Assembly (NCBI RefSeq): GCF_905397395.1
Contig: NZ_CAJPVH010000009.1
Location: forward strand, 84,357 to 148,356
Direction: 5' to 3'
From: Cupriavidus campinensis
GTDB lineage: Bacteria; Pseudomonadota; Gammaproteobacteria; Burkholderiales; Burkholderiaceae
DNA length: 64,000 nucleotides
How positions within the stretch are numbered: position 1 is the stretch's first letter; each line of letters opens with the position of its first letter. Positions 33,872 to 42,372 of this stretch are shown here, piece after piece. The notes beneath the pieces were generated by a model. The model had not been told where the DNA came from. It saw only the letters and a list, made by a program, of their open reading frames with translations, and searched no databases. Both the position numbers and the translations under genes were made by a program.

Positions 33872-35059
33872 ATGCGCCTCTCGGGCGGCACCGCCGCCAT
33901 CGTCCTTGCCGGAATCGGATTGATCGCTGGATCCGCCTATCTGCTGAAGCCCGCGCCGTTGGCGGTCGACACCGTTCAAGCCATACGCGGTGCGCTCGAG
34001 ATCACGATCAGCGAGGAGGGCGAAACCCGAAGCAAAGAGCGCTTTGTCGTTACGGCGCCGGTCAGCGGCAGACTGATGCGCATCGGGCTGCGCGAAGGGG
34101 ACCTTGTCGAAGCCGGACAGGTCATCGCCGAACTGGCGCCATTGCCGCTGAGCGCGCAGGAGCAGGAAGAGGTCCGGGCACGAGTGGCCGCGGCGCGGGC
34201 GATGCACCGCGAAGCGCTGGAGCGGGTCCGGCACGCTGCCGAGGATTACGCGCAAGCACAACGCGAGCGGCAGCGGATCGAGCGTCTGGTGCGCGAGCGC
34301 TTCCTGTCGCCACAAGCGGGCGAGCAGGCCGCCAACCTTGGCATCACCGCGGGAAACGAGCTGGCGGCGGCGCAGGCACGGGCCAGCGCGGCGCAAGAGG
34401 AGGTCCGGGTGGCCGAGGCCGGCATGGTCGCCTTGCGTGCGCTCAAGGGCGAGTCCCCCCCCTTGGTTGCGGTGACGGCGCCAGTCGCCGGGGCGGTGCT
34501 GGAACTGCCCGAACGCAGCGAGCGTATCGTGAGTGCAGGCACGGCGTTGCTAACGGTCAGCGACACGCACGACCTGGAGGTTGTGGCGGAGTTGCTGTCT
34601 ACTGAAGCCGTGAAGGTGCAAACCGCGATGCCGGTGCATATTGACGGCTGGGGCGGCGACGCGCAGATCCGTGGCATCGTGCGGCTTGTCGCGCCGCATG
34701 CCTTCACCAAGATCTCGGTCCTTGGTATCGAGGAAAAGCGGACCCATGTGATGATCGACCTGATCGAGCCCCCTGCGCAGCTTGGCGATGGCTTTCGCGT
34801 GATCGCGAGGATCCGCCTTTGGCGAGCAGACGATGTGCTCAAGATCCCGATCAGTGCGGTCTTTCGATGTGACACGGCGCGCTGGTGCGTGTTCGCAATC
34901 GTAAATGGTCGCGCGGTACGGCAAGAAGTTCGCGTTGGCCACAGGAATGCCGAGGAAGTCGAATTGCTCGACCCACTGCCAGAGGGCCTTCAGATGGTTC
35001 GATATCCGTCGAACAGCCTGGCGGACGGCCAGCGTGTGACCAGACGAAAGGCTCAATAA
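33872..35059 (+). CDS. HlyD-family periplasmic adaptor
   Basis: 395 residues. One N-terminal membrane anchor (IVLAGIGLIAGSAYLL) leads into a split biotinyl-lipoyl domain (VVTAPVSGRLMRIGLREGDLVEAGQVIAEL and later VAVTAPVAGAVLELPERSERIV, key parts), a long alpha hairpin (about 92-190, Glu/Arg/Ala-rich) and beta-barrel domains. It bridges the FtsX permease to an outer-membrane channel such as TolC, which is not encoded in the operon. The gene starts seven bases after the permease stop, so the three genes form one exporter operon. Confidence 0.92.
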   Translation: MRLSGGTAAIVLAGIGLIAGSAYLLKPAPLAVDTVQAIRGALEITISEEGETRSKERFVVTAPVSGRLMRIGLREGDLVEAGQVIAELAPLPLSAQEQEEVRARVAAARAMHREALERVRHAAEDYAQAQRERQRIERLVRERFLSPQAGEQAANLGITAGNELAAAQARASAAQEEVRVAEAGMVALRALKGESPPLVAVTAPVAGAVLELPERSERIVSAGTALLTVSDTHDLEVVAELLSTEAVKVQTAMPVHIDGWGGDAQIRGIVRLVAPHAFTKISVLGIEEKRTHVMIDLIEPPAQLGDGFRVIARIRLWRADDVLKIPISAVFRCDTARWCVFAIVNGRAVRQEVRVGHRNAEEVELLDPLPEGLQMVRYPSNSLADGQRVTRRKAQ

Positions 35060-35125
35060 TTGGGCAGGTCCCGCCCCAAAAGGAAGCCGTTGCAGTCACC
35101 ACATGTGACGTGGAGCCTCGGTCGC

Positions 35126-35151
35126 CTTGATGGCCTATTGAGGGCATCAAG
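35126..35151 (+). terminator. Hairpin after the exporter operon
   Basis: CTTGATGGCC and GGGCATCAAG pair over a 6-base loop with one mismatch, 66 bases after the adaptor stop. No T-run follows, so it is only a candidate. Confidence 0.5.
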
Positions 35152-35319
35152 TAGCGTCGATATTTGACTTTGGTCCCTGCTGATCACGGACCAACCCAGG
35201 CGCAACCTGACTAGACCGGATGTCGACCACCGTTGACCGGCAACTCTGCGCGGGGCCACTTGCATTTGGAGGAATTCGAGTGAAACGGTGTTCACCGTGA
35301 CCCCACGGGGAGGCAATCA

Positions 35320-35532
35320 TCAAGGCCTTCGCAGATTCTTCGGCACATTGCGTGGACAAGTGCTCAGATTGAACAGCCGGTAGAGCGGGCAATATCCAAC
35401 GGCACCGGTCAAGAGCGGCACTAGCCCAATCCATCCCCAAGGGCCGATCAGGCTGGTGGCTGCCGCCCCGACGAGCCCGATGCCAACAGCCATGCGCAGC
35501 ACGCGGTCCGCGCCACCTTCGTTACGTTCCAT
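35320..35532 (-). CDS. DUF2892 (YgaP-type) small membrane protein
   Basis: 70 residues from the ATG at 35532. An N-terminal amphipathic stretch (NEGGADRVLRMAVGIGLV) leads to two hydrophobic segments and the family motif PLLTGAVGYCPLYRLF, which contains the conserved CPLY. DUF2892 domains are often fused to rhodaneses or sit in sulfur and metal loci; the role is unknown. It is encoded opposite the surrounding operons and shares the upstream region with the acyl-CoA synthetase/GNAT gene. Confidence 0.9.
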   Translation of the reverse strand: MERNEGGADRVLRMAVGIGLVGAAATSLIGPWGWIGLVPLLTGAVGYCPLYRLFNLSTCPRNVPKNLRRP

Positions 35533-35673
35533 GATGGCACCTTCCCTTTCCTTCAGACACAAGGTGGCAACTGCTCAACCCGTATAGAGGGATATTGCTC
35601 ATGAGGATCTCCCTGCTGTATGGCTCGCCGAAGCACGAGCGACTTCATATTGGCAACGACGACGGCGTTGCCA

Positions 35674-35687
35674 TTGCGCTAGATCAA
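35674..35687. promoter_or_regulatory. FNR/ANR-like box before the Pat-type gene
   Basis: TTGCG-CTAG-ATCAA has a perfect right half and two mismatches in the left. It lies about 136 bases before the Pat-type gene and about 140 bases from the divergent DUF2892 gene. Confidence 0.4.
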
Positions 35688-35822
35688 GCCCGCCCCACTG
35701 TGCATTTCTATATTGGGGAGGTGTGCAATGACGTGCTCTTTGGAGCCCCTGTTGGATGACCGCCTGTGGGCCTATGGCCATGCATGCGCCGTCGCTGTTC
35801 CCTGGCCAGGAGAGGCCTCCCG

Positions 35823-38543
35823 ATGACCGTGCGCAATCTCAAGCATATGTTCCGCGCCACATCCGTGGCAGTGATCGGAGCGTCCACCCGTCCTCAGCGA
35901 GTGGGTAGCACCGTGCTGGCCGACCTGATGACGGCGGGCTTCAAGGGAAACATCTACCCGGTCAATCCCAAATACGCCGCAGTCGCCGGCCTGCATTGCT
36001 ATGCGGCAGTGGAGGAACTGCCCGCATGCCCCGATCTCGCCGTCATCTGCACACCGCCGGCAACGATACCGGCCATCATCGCGGAGCTCGGCCGGCGGGG
36101 CTGTCGTGCCGCAGTGGTTCTGAGCGCCGGCATGTCCAGGCCAGACGCCGAAACTGGGATCACCCACCAACAGGCCATGCTGGAAGCAGCCCGCCCGTGG
36201 CTGCTGCGCATACTAGGACCCAACTGCGTTGGTCTGATTGTGCCAAAAATTGGCCTCAACGCCAGCTTCGCCCATGCCATGGCGTTGCCCGGCAAGCTCG
36301 CGTTCGCTACACAGTCTGGAGCGCTGGCCACGGCAGTCCTTGACTGGTCACTTTCGCGCGGCATCGGCTTCTCACATTTCATATCGCTTGGAGACAGCGC
36401 TGACGTCGATGTCGCAGACGTGCTGGACTATCTTGCCAGCGAGGCCGATACCCATGCCGTCCTGCTGTACGTGGAGGGCGTCCGCGACGGCAGAAAGTTC
36501 ATGTCCGCGGCACGCGCTGCCGCGCGCAACAAGCCCGTACTCATCGTCAAGGCGGGACGTACACCGGAATCCGCCAAGGCCGCTGCCTCCCACACAGGTG
36601 CACTGGCCGGCGCCGACGACGTGTACGATGCAGCGATCCGTCGTGCCGGCCTGCTGCGCGTCGATACGACCGAAGATCTCTTTGATGCCGTCGAAACCCT
36701 TGCCCGCGCACGGCCACTCTATGGCGAGCAGCTAGCCATCGTGACCAATGGCGGAGGCGCCGGCGTGATGGCGACTGATGCGCTGCTGCGCGGCGGCGGC
36801 GCACTGGCGGCGCTGCCGGCAGGAACCATCGCGCGGCTCGACGCCGCCCTCCCGTCGACATGGTCGCACGGTAATCCTGTCGACATCGCGGGCGACGCGC
36901 CGGTAGCGCGCTATGTGGACGTCGTGCGCGCCCTTGCGGAGGCGCCAGGCATTGACGCCCTACTGTTACTGCACGCGCCGACCGCTATCGCCCGCAGCGC
37001 GGAGATCGCGGAGGCGATCGTCGAGGTCGCGCGCAGCCAGCCGGTTCCGCTCTTCACGAGCTGGCTTGGCGGCGACGCTGTCAGTGCGGCCCGCCGCCTC
37101 TGCCGCGATGCGGGCATCCCCACCTATGACACCCCCGAACAAGCCATAAAGGGGTTCCTGCAGGTCACCACGTACCGTCGCAATCAGGCACTGCTGATGC
37201 AGACGCCACCGTCCGTCAGCCCGGATATCGCGCCCGACAACCGGGCCGCCCGGCGCATTATCGATACTGCTCGGCAAGAAGGCCGCACGCTGCTGCATGC
37301 GCACGAGGCCAAGGGGGTGCTTGCCGCGTACGGCATCCCGGTCGTCGAGACGCGTACTGCGCCAGACGCCGAATCGGCAATCCTCGCCGCACGGGACCTT
37401 GGCTTTCCTGTTGCGCTGAAGATCGTTTCACCCGATATCTCACACAAGTCCGATGCGGGCGGCGTGGCGCTCGACCTGCGTTCGGATGAACAGGTTCTGG
37501 CGGTCGCACTCGCGATGGTGAAGACGGTGCGGGAGCGCGCACCGCTCGCCCGGATCGAGGGGTTCTCGGTCCAGCGCATGGTGACGAGCCGGACGGCGTT
37601 CGAACTCATCCTCGGCGCCGCCAACGATTCGGTGTTCGGTCCTGTGATGCTCTTTGGCCACGGCGGTACAGCCGTGGAGCGCATTCGGGACTGCGCTGTG
37701 GCCTTGCCTCCGTTGAATCCCTTGCTCGCGGCTGAACTCGTGTCGCGCACGCGCATCTCGCACCTGTTGAGCGGGTACCGTAATGTGCCCCCGGTCGACA
37801 TCGACGCCGTGATTGGCGCGATACAGGCCGTATCGCAGCTCGTCTGTGACGTGGAAGACATCATCGAACTGGACATCAATCCGCTCGTGGCGGCCCACGA
37901 CGGGGTGATCGCACTCGACGCCCGCATCGCGTTACGTGGGAGCGAGGTGGGACCGCGTTGCCGGCTTGCGATCCTGCCTTATCCGGCGACACAGGAGCGC
38001 CCTGCCCTCTGGCAAGGTGAAGCGCTCACGCTGCGCCCGGTGCGGCCGGACGACGAACCTGCGTATCGCGTCTTTTTTCAGGCACTGGCACCATCCGACG
38101 TGCACTCCCGCTATCTGTGCATGTTCAGGCAGCCCGAGCATAGCCAGCTAGCGCGCATGACCCAGATCGACTATGCGCGGGAGATGTGCTTTGTCGCCGT
38201 CCGGCAAGGCATGCAGGACGGCGACAAAAGCGAATTCATTCTCGGCGAATGCCGTGCGGTGGCAGATCCCGACAACCAGCGTGCGGAGTTTGCCATCTCG
38301 GTGCGTTCCGACGTAAAGGGGAAGGGACTTGGCACCCTGTTGTTACACACACTGCTCGACTACTGCCGCGCGCAAGGTACGGCCGAACTGTACGGCGTTA
38401 CCGAAGCCACCAACGCCCCGATGCTCGCACTGGCCCGGCGGTTCGACTTCGAGTTGACCGCTACGCCAGACGGCATCCATATGCGTCGCGCCCTGGCCGG
38501 GGTGGCCCCGGCTATACCGACTGCTTTACCGGAGGTAACTTGA
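35823..38543 (+). CDS. NDP-forming acyl-CoA synthetase fused to GNAT (Pat-type)
   Basis: 906 residues from the ATG at 35823 (AGGAGAGG upstream). Domain order: CoA-binding Rossmann (about 8-130, SVAVIGASTRPQRVGSTVL), succinyl-CoA-ligase-like domains (about 145-450, SQSGALATAVLDW, NGGGAGVMATDAL), an ATP-grasp domain (about 485-700, ALKIVSPDISHKSDAGGVAL, INPLVA) and a C-terminal GNAT domain (about 735-890, LRPVRPDDEPAYRVFF, SVRSDVKGKGLGTLLL). This is the layout of PatZ/Pka-type protein lysine acetyltransferases, in which the synthetase part is mostly a sensor. It probably acetylates metabolic enzymes such as acetyl-CoA synthetase. A secreted-protein gene follows directly. Confidence 0.92.
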   Translation: MTVRNLKHMFRATSVAVIGASTRPQRVGSTVLADLMTAGFKGNIYPVNPKYAAVAGLHCYAAVEELPACPDLAVICTPPATIPAIIAELGRRGCRAAVVLSAGMSRPDAETGITHQQAMLEAARPWLLRILGPNCVGLIVPKIGLNASFAHAMALPGKLAFATQSGALATAVLDWSLSRGIGFSHFISLGDSADVDVADVLDYLASEADTHAVLLYVEGVRDGRKFMSAARAAARNKPVLIVKAGRTPESAKAAASHTGALAGADDVYDAAIRRAGLLRVDTTEDLFDAVETLARARPLYGEQLAIVTNGGGAGVMATDALLRGGGALAALPAGTIARLDAALPSTWSHGNPVDIAGDAPVARYVDVVRALAEAPGIDALLLLHAPTAIARSAEIAEAIVEVARSQPVPLFTSWLGGDAVSAARRLCRDAGIPTYDTPEQAIKGFLQVTTYRRNQALLMQTPPSVSPDIAPDNRAARRIIDTARQEGRTLLHAHEAKGVLAAYGIPVVETRTAPDAESAILAARDLGFPVALKIVSPDISHKSDAGGVALDLRSDEQVLAVALAMVKTVRERAPLARIEGFSVQRMVTSRTAFELILGAANDSVFGPVMLFGHGGTAVERIRDCAVALPPLNPLLAAELVSRTRISHLLSGYRNVPPVDIDAVIGAIQAVSQLVCDVEDIIELDINPLVAAHDGVIALDARIALRGSEVGPRCRLAILPYPATQERPALWQGEALTLRPVRPDDEPAYRVFFQALAPSDVHSRYLCMFRQPEHSQLARMTQIDYAREMCFVAVRQGMQDGDKSEFILGECRAVADPDNQRAEFAISVRSDVKGKGLGTLLLHTLLDYCRAQGTAELYGVTEATNAPMLALARRFDFELTATPDGIHMRRALAGVAPAIPTALPEVT

Positions 38544-38545
38544 CC

Positions 38546-39256
38546 ATGAAACCCCATGAAGGCTTGCTTGCCGCATTCCTGGCCATCCTGCTCATGGCAC
38601 CGTCTGCCCTGGCGCTGGCACAGCGCCCTGACACGCAGGGGCCCGCCCAGGTGCCAACCATGCGCGGCGCGGACCTGCTGACCCCAGCGGAGATTGCCGA
38701 CTTCTGCGCGCGCATGGAGCACGCGCAAACGCCCGACGCGCGCCGTATGGAGACCCGCCGATTAAGGGGACTGATGCGGATGCGTGCCACGGAGCGCGGT
38801 GTGCGCCTCTCTCCCGGCGATGGCACAGGGCGCCCGGGCATGGGCAACACGGCCTGTATGGCCCGCCCAGGCCAGACGGACGCGGTTGCCGCAATCGGGC
38901 TCGCGGATGCCGGCGTCGCAGCACCGCACGAGCAACTGCGGGACGGCATTGCCTACCTGAGCGGCGGCATCGGCGCCGATGAGGCCTCCGCGATGCGCCT
39001 TGCCGCGTCCCGCTACAGTCTGCGCCTGACGTTCACGGGCCGCCACGGTGAATTCCTGTCGGACGTCGCGACAGAGATCTTCCGCGAGGGCGGCAATCAG
39101 GTGTTCTCGGTCACCTCCGAGGGTCCATTCCTGTTTGTCCGCCTGCCACCGGGGACGTATCGCGTCGTCACCAAGGCCGACGGCGTCGAACACACCGACA
39201 GGGTTACCGTGCCTGCCCGGGGCGGCGTGTCACGCACTGTGACATGGACCTCCTGA
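38546..39256 (+). CDS. Secreted protein with carboxypeptidase-regulatory-like domain (A)
   Basis: 236 residues from the ATG at 38546, two bases after the previous stop, with GGAGG upstream. A signal peptide ends near ALALA. The middle is an Arg/Met/Ala-rich segment (about 45-105). The C-terminal 110 residues (AYLSGGIGADEASAMRLAAS, LTFTGRHGEFLSDVATEI, VTSEGPFLFVRLPPGTYRVV) form a beta-sandwich resembling carboxypeptidase-regulatory or transthyretin-like domains. The next gene encodes the same domain alone, so the two are paralogues from a duplication. Periplasmic or surface role; function unknown. Confidence 0.85.
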   Translation: MKPHEGLLAAFLAILLMAPSALALAQRPDTQGPAQVPTMRGADLLTPAEIADFCARMEHAQTPDARRMETRRLRGLMRMRATERGVRLSPGDGTGRPGMGNTACMARPGQTDAVAAIGLADAGVAAPHEQLRDGIAYLSGGIGADEASAMRLAASRYSLRLTFTGRHGEFLSDVATEIFREGGNQVFSVTSEGPFLFVRLPPGTYRVVTKADGVEHTDRVTVPARGGVSRTVTWTS

Positions 39257-39281
39257 CCTTAACCAATGCGGAGATACGTCG

Positions 39282-39770
39282 ATGACTCGATTATCCAGCA
39301 GGCCGTTGCGTGGCGCGGCCCTCTTGGCCCTCGTGGCGGTCTGGCTCGCCGCCATGGCAGCGCCCTTGGTCGCCGGGGCGGCCGAAGTTCGCTCGCAGAA
39401 TGGCATCAGCTATATGAGCGGCGGAATCGGACGCGAGGACCTGGACAGCATGCGCGCGCAGGCCGGGCGCTTCAACGTCCGCCTCAGCCTGATCAGCGCG
39501 TCGACCGGCGAGTCGCTTTCCGATGTCCTTGTCCTCGTGTCCAACAGCGATGGCAAGCGACTGTTGCGCGTCGTGACTGAAGGACCGCTTCTCTATGTTC
39601 GCCTTGATGCCGGCGCGTATGTCGTGACCGCCGAGTACCAGGGCCAGCAGCGGGTCGTCCAAGTGACGGCCGGACCGACGCCGCTAGACTTCGTGATCCG
39701 GATGCCCGTGAACACGCTGGAGGACGACTGGCTCTATTGTGAGACGCGCTGCCCGCGTCGCGAACGCTGA
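39282..39770 (+). CDS. Secreted protein with carboxypeptidase-regulatory-like domain (B)
   Basis: 162 residues with a signal peptide (LLALVAVWLAAMAAPLVAGAA). The mature protein aligns with the C-terminal domain of the preceding gene product: SYMSGGIGREDLDSMRAQAG, SLISASTGESLSDVLVLVS, VVTEGPLLYVRLDAGAYVV. It lacks the Arg/Met-rich insert and has a different tail with two cysteines (YCETRCPRR). It starts 25 bases after its paralogue, so the pair is co-transcribed behind the Pat-type gene. Unknown function; a stress-related envelope role is only a guess from context. Confidence 0.85.
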   Translation: MTRLSSRPLRGAALLALVAVWLAAMAAPLVAGAAEVRSQNGISYMSGGIGREDLDSMRAQAGRFNVRLSLISASTGESLSDVLVLVSNSDGKRLLRVVTEGPLLYVRLDAGAYVVTAEYQGQQRVVQVTAGPTPLDFVIRMPVNTLEDDWLYCETRCPRRER

Positions 39771-39810
39771 CACAAGCGTGACAATGACGGGCGCCTTGGA
39801 TATCGCCACC

Positions 39811-39847
39811 GGGTTGTGCAACGGGTTGTGCAACGGGTTGTGCGAAC
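39811..39847. repeat. Tandem repeat GGGTTGTGCAAC, three copies
   Basis: Two exact 12-base units and one 13-base variant (GGGTTGTGCGAAC) lie head to tail in the gap between the convergent secreted-protein and PHB-depolymerase genes. Confidence 0.85.
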
Positions 39848-39868
39848 GGGCGCAAGCCCCGTCCTTGG

Positions 39869-39888
39869 GGGGCGCTCGCTGACGCCCC
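39869..39888. terminator. Possible shared terminator hairpin
   Basis: GGGGCG pairs with CGCCCC across 8 bases in the same convergent gap. It is short and has no T-run, so it is a weak candidate. Confidence 0.35.
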
Positions 39889-40010
39889 GGGACAATACGT
39901 GCTCGAACCGTAGACGTGGCGCAACCCGACCGGACGAACCATTTCCCGGGGATGACGTGACCGTGCGACCTGTCCGGCGAGGTCAAGTCAATTTTTCAGC
40001 CGCAATGACA

Positions 40011-41294
40011 TCAGGACCTGCCATCCGCAGAATGGCGGGCGGGGCTTGCCGTACCCCTTCCGCAAGCGGGCGCGGGCGCGCGCCATGCGACCATTCTCCG
40101 TTGCAGTAAGGGATAGACACGGACGAGCCAGGGCTTGCCACTGAACAACCCATAGTGATCACAGTCAGCAACGGTAATCTGTTCGTGGAATGCCGGCGGC
40201 AGATTTCTGCACAGGGTATGCGCAGCGTGGGTCTGTCCTGCCCCTGTGATGGTGTCTTCGGCGCCTTCCACGGTCAGCAGGTGGGTGCCCCGCATGACCC
40301 CAGGCCGGACACTTGCGCCAGCGACGCGCCACTTGCCGCGCGGCAACAGAAAGCGGTGGAATACCACATCGATCGTATCCGCGATGAATTCCGCAGGAAG
40401 ATCAACCGTAGCCGAATAGTCGATCGCCGCCGCCATGCTGGCGGATATTGCCGCCGGGTCTCCCAGGAAGACACCGCGCATGGCGTCAAGGAACAGTCCC
40501 GCCTGCCGCGCTGGTTGCCCGCTCGCCAGTGCCGATAGCTGGAGAAAGCCCGGGTACACGATCCGCCCCGCCCCAGCATAGCCATGTGGGACTACGCCCG
40601 TATAGCGGTCCGCGAACGATTCCCGCGAGACTCGGCTCGCGGCGCGACCAATCGCAGTCGGATGGCATCGGGCATCAACGGGGCCACCCATAAGGACGAG
40701 CGATCGGAGTTCCGGCCCCGGACTGGCCGCCAGGCGCGCAGCCGCAGCCAGTGCCGGCACAGTTGCCTGGCAGACCGCCAACACATCGAGTTCCGCAGGC
40801 CCCAGCCTTGCCATGAATCGCTCCAGGGCCAGGACGTGATCATCGAGACCGAAGGCCCCTGCTTCGCGCGGAATGTCTCGCGCATCGATCCAATCCGTCA
40901 CATAGACATCAGATTCATTAAGCAGCGAACGGACGGCAGTGCGCATCAGCGCAGCATGGTGGCCCGCTTGTGGCGCACACAGCAGTAACCGGGGCCGCGC
41001 CACGGCGTCTTTGCCAGCGCAGAGACCAAACCGCAGAAGCCGGCAGAATGGTGTCTGCACCTCGACCGTGACGCTAACGGGCAGGGATTCTCCCTGATTC
41101 TCAATCGATGTAATGCCGAATGCAGGCGTCCCGAACATGCACATGGACGCCTGGAACGTCTCGTAAGCCTGCGCAAACTGGGCGCGCCGTAGGACGTCGG
41201 CCATGCGCGCCGAGGGGTTGAACGGCCAGAACCAGTCGACCTGTTCAACGCCTCCGCACGTCGCGTGGCGCATTGCGGCTTTCCCACCGTTCAT
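40011..41294 (-). CDS. phaZ: Intracellular polyhydroxyalkanoate depolymerase
   Basis: 427 residues from the ATG at 41294, which has AAGGAGG just upstream; an in-frame extension to 41402 is basic and unlike the family. The alpha/beta-hydrolase family of intracellular PHB depolymerases is recognised by the N-terminal YETFQASMCMFGTPAFGI, the nucleophile Cys175 in VLAVCQATVPAL (Cys instead of the usual Ser) and the late catalytic Asp and His positions in TVEGAEDTITG and ADCDHYGLFSG. It mobilises stored PHB in the cytoplasm. It is longer at the C-terminus than typical PhaZ by a basic Ala/Pro-rich tail. Confidence 0.9.
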   Translation of the reverse strand: MNGGKAAMRHATCGGVEQVDWFWPFNPSARMADVLRRAQFAQAYETFQASMCMFGTPAFGITSIENQGESLPVSVTVEVQTPFCRLLRFGLCAGKDAVARPRLLLCAPQAGHHAALMRTAVRSLLNESDVYVTDWIDARDIPREAGAFGLDDHVLALERFMARLGPAELDVLAVCQATVPALAAAARLAASPGPELRSLVLMGGPVDARCHPTAIGRAASRVSRESFADRYTGVVPHGYAGAGRIVYPGFLQLSALASGQPARQAGLFLDAMRGVFLGDPAAISASMAAAIDYSATVDLPAEFIADTIDVVFHRFLLPRGKWRVAGASVRPGVMRGTHLLTVEGAEDTITGAGQTHAAHTLCRNLPPAFHEQITVADCDHYGLFSGKPWLVRVYPLLQRRMVAWRAPAPACGRGTASPARHSADGRS

Positions 41295-41451
41295 TCTGGC
41301 CTCCTTGCCGCCGCACTGCACGCCGGCGGTGACAACGTGGCGAGCGGTCGCGAATCGAATGCGCCGCAATCGCGCCCGCAACCGCCGCAAACGCAGCGGC
41401 AATGCTCATGCTCGGATCGCGGCGCAGTGCCCGAGGACACAGGCAGGCAGC

Positions 41452-41651
41452 CATGGCATCCCCCGCCACGCTCGCCGTCAAACAACTTGCGCGGCGCCCT
41501 GAAGATCTGTGCGGTCAAGTCGCCAGGGTTCGGCGACTCGCGCACCGGGCAACTGGGTGACCTGGCCGCACTGACTGGCGCCACGGTGGTCTCGCCGCAG
41601 GCAGGCATCTCGCTCGAACACGTGACCCTGGAGCCATTGGGTGAGGCTAGG
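41452..41651 (+). pseudogene. GroEL apical-domain fragment
   Basis: About 65 codons match the middle of GroEL: ASPATLAVNN, then after a one-base shift NNLRGALKICAVKSPGFGDS, LGDLAALTGATVVSP and HVTLEPLGEARD. Both the ATP-binding equatorial parts are missing. The frame break lies at an AAAC run near 41481. It is a relic between phaZ and the TetR gene, not a functional chaperonin. Confidence 0.8.
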
Positions 41652-42261
41652 GACGAGTCGCGATCCCGTGAAAACACACTTCAAGCATGTGGGCGACGAT
41701 TTGCTGGTCGTCCATTTTTGCGTATAGGCGCAGATACTCGACTGCCGGGTCGCACGTGCGCGAATAATAGGAAAAAAGGATCACGTCGTCCGGAAGCGCG
41801 CTGGCCAACTCCCCCGCTTTCTTCGCCTCCCTAACCAGCCCCTTAAGAGTGCCGTTGAGCTTGAGCACGCGCGTCACATAGCGCAGATTGCGCGTCAGCA
41901 TGTCGCGCACGTGCGGGCTGGTCGAGGGCAGGAACGGCAGCCCGCCTTCCAAACGTACACGCAGCGCCCACGCCAGGAGCGCACGCAAGCGCCCCATCGC
42001 TGTTTCATCCCGCGGCAAGCGCTCCAGAAAATCGATGGCCCCATCGATCAGCCGGATCATGGCAGCGCCCACAAGGTCATCCTTCGATCTGAAATGCTTG
42101 TAGAGGATGGGCTTGGAAATGCCCACCTCGCCGGCAACGTCATCCATCGTCATCAGGTCGAACCCTTTCCCCGCCAGGATGCGCGAGGTCGCATCCAGGA
42201 TCGCGTCCTCGCGCAACCGGAAGGTCTGGTCCTTGAAGCTGATCTTGCCCAAAATACCCAT
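41647..42261 (-). CDS. TetR-family repressor
   Basis: 204 residues. The N-terminal helix-turn-helix is typical (REDAILDATSRILAGKGFDL, TMDDVAGEVGISKPILYKHFRSKDDL). The C-terminal ligand domain is helical and not assignable. It is divergent from the FAD-oxidoreductase/CFA operon, with an inverted repeat GTTACT-N4-AGTAAC (42273-42288) in the 111-base gap, 12 bases before its own start. It is therefore the likely repressor of both itself and that operon. Its 3' end touches the GroEL relic. Confidence 0.92.
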   Translation of the reverse strand: MGILGKISFKDQTFRLREDAILDATSRILAGKGFDLMTMDDVAGEVGISKPILYKHFRSKDDLVGAAMIRLIDGAIDFLERLPRDETAMGRLRALLAWALRVRLEGGLPFLPSTSPHVRDMLTRNLRYVTRVLKLNGTLKGLVREAKKAGELASALPDDVILFSYYSRTCDPAVEYLRLYAKMDDQQIVAHMLEVCFHGIATRP

Positions 42262-42272
42262 TTGTAAATTTC

Positions 42273-42288
42273 GTTACTATGCAGTAAC
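42273..42288. promoter_or_regulatory. TetR-type operator palindrome
   Basis: GTTACT-ATGC-AGTAAC has perfect 6-base arms. It sits between the divergent TetR gene (start 42261) and the lipid-modification operon (start 42373), the usual place for TetR autoregulatory sites. Confidence 0.75.
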
Positions 42289-42372
42289 CTTCTTTCCGAG
42301 ACAGTAGGGGCATGGTAGCACCCCCACTCCAAAACGCATCAGCAACCGCGAAAAAAGTCAGAAAGGTGCCGC

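Noticed and set aside
35601..35759. A 52-codon plus-strand frame (begins MRISLLYGSPKHERLH) before the Pat-type gene
   Set aside because: No ribosome site, no family resemblance, and it runs over the FNR-like box; it is probably a chance frame.
28613..39770. The stress locus as a mobile element
   Set aside because: I saw no integrase, transposase, terminal repeats or att-like duplications at its edges.
39811..39847. CRISPR-like array
   Set aside because: Three contiguous 12-base units without spacers and no cas genes in the window.
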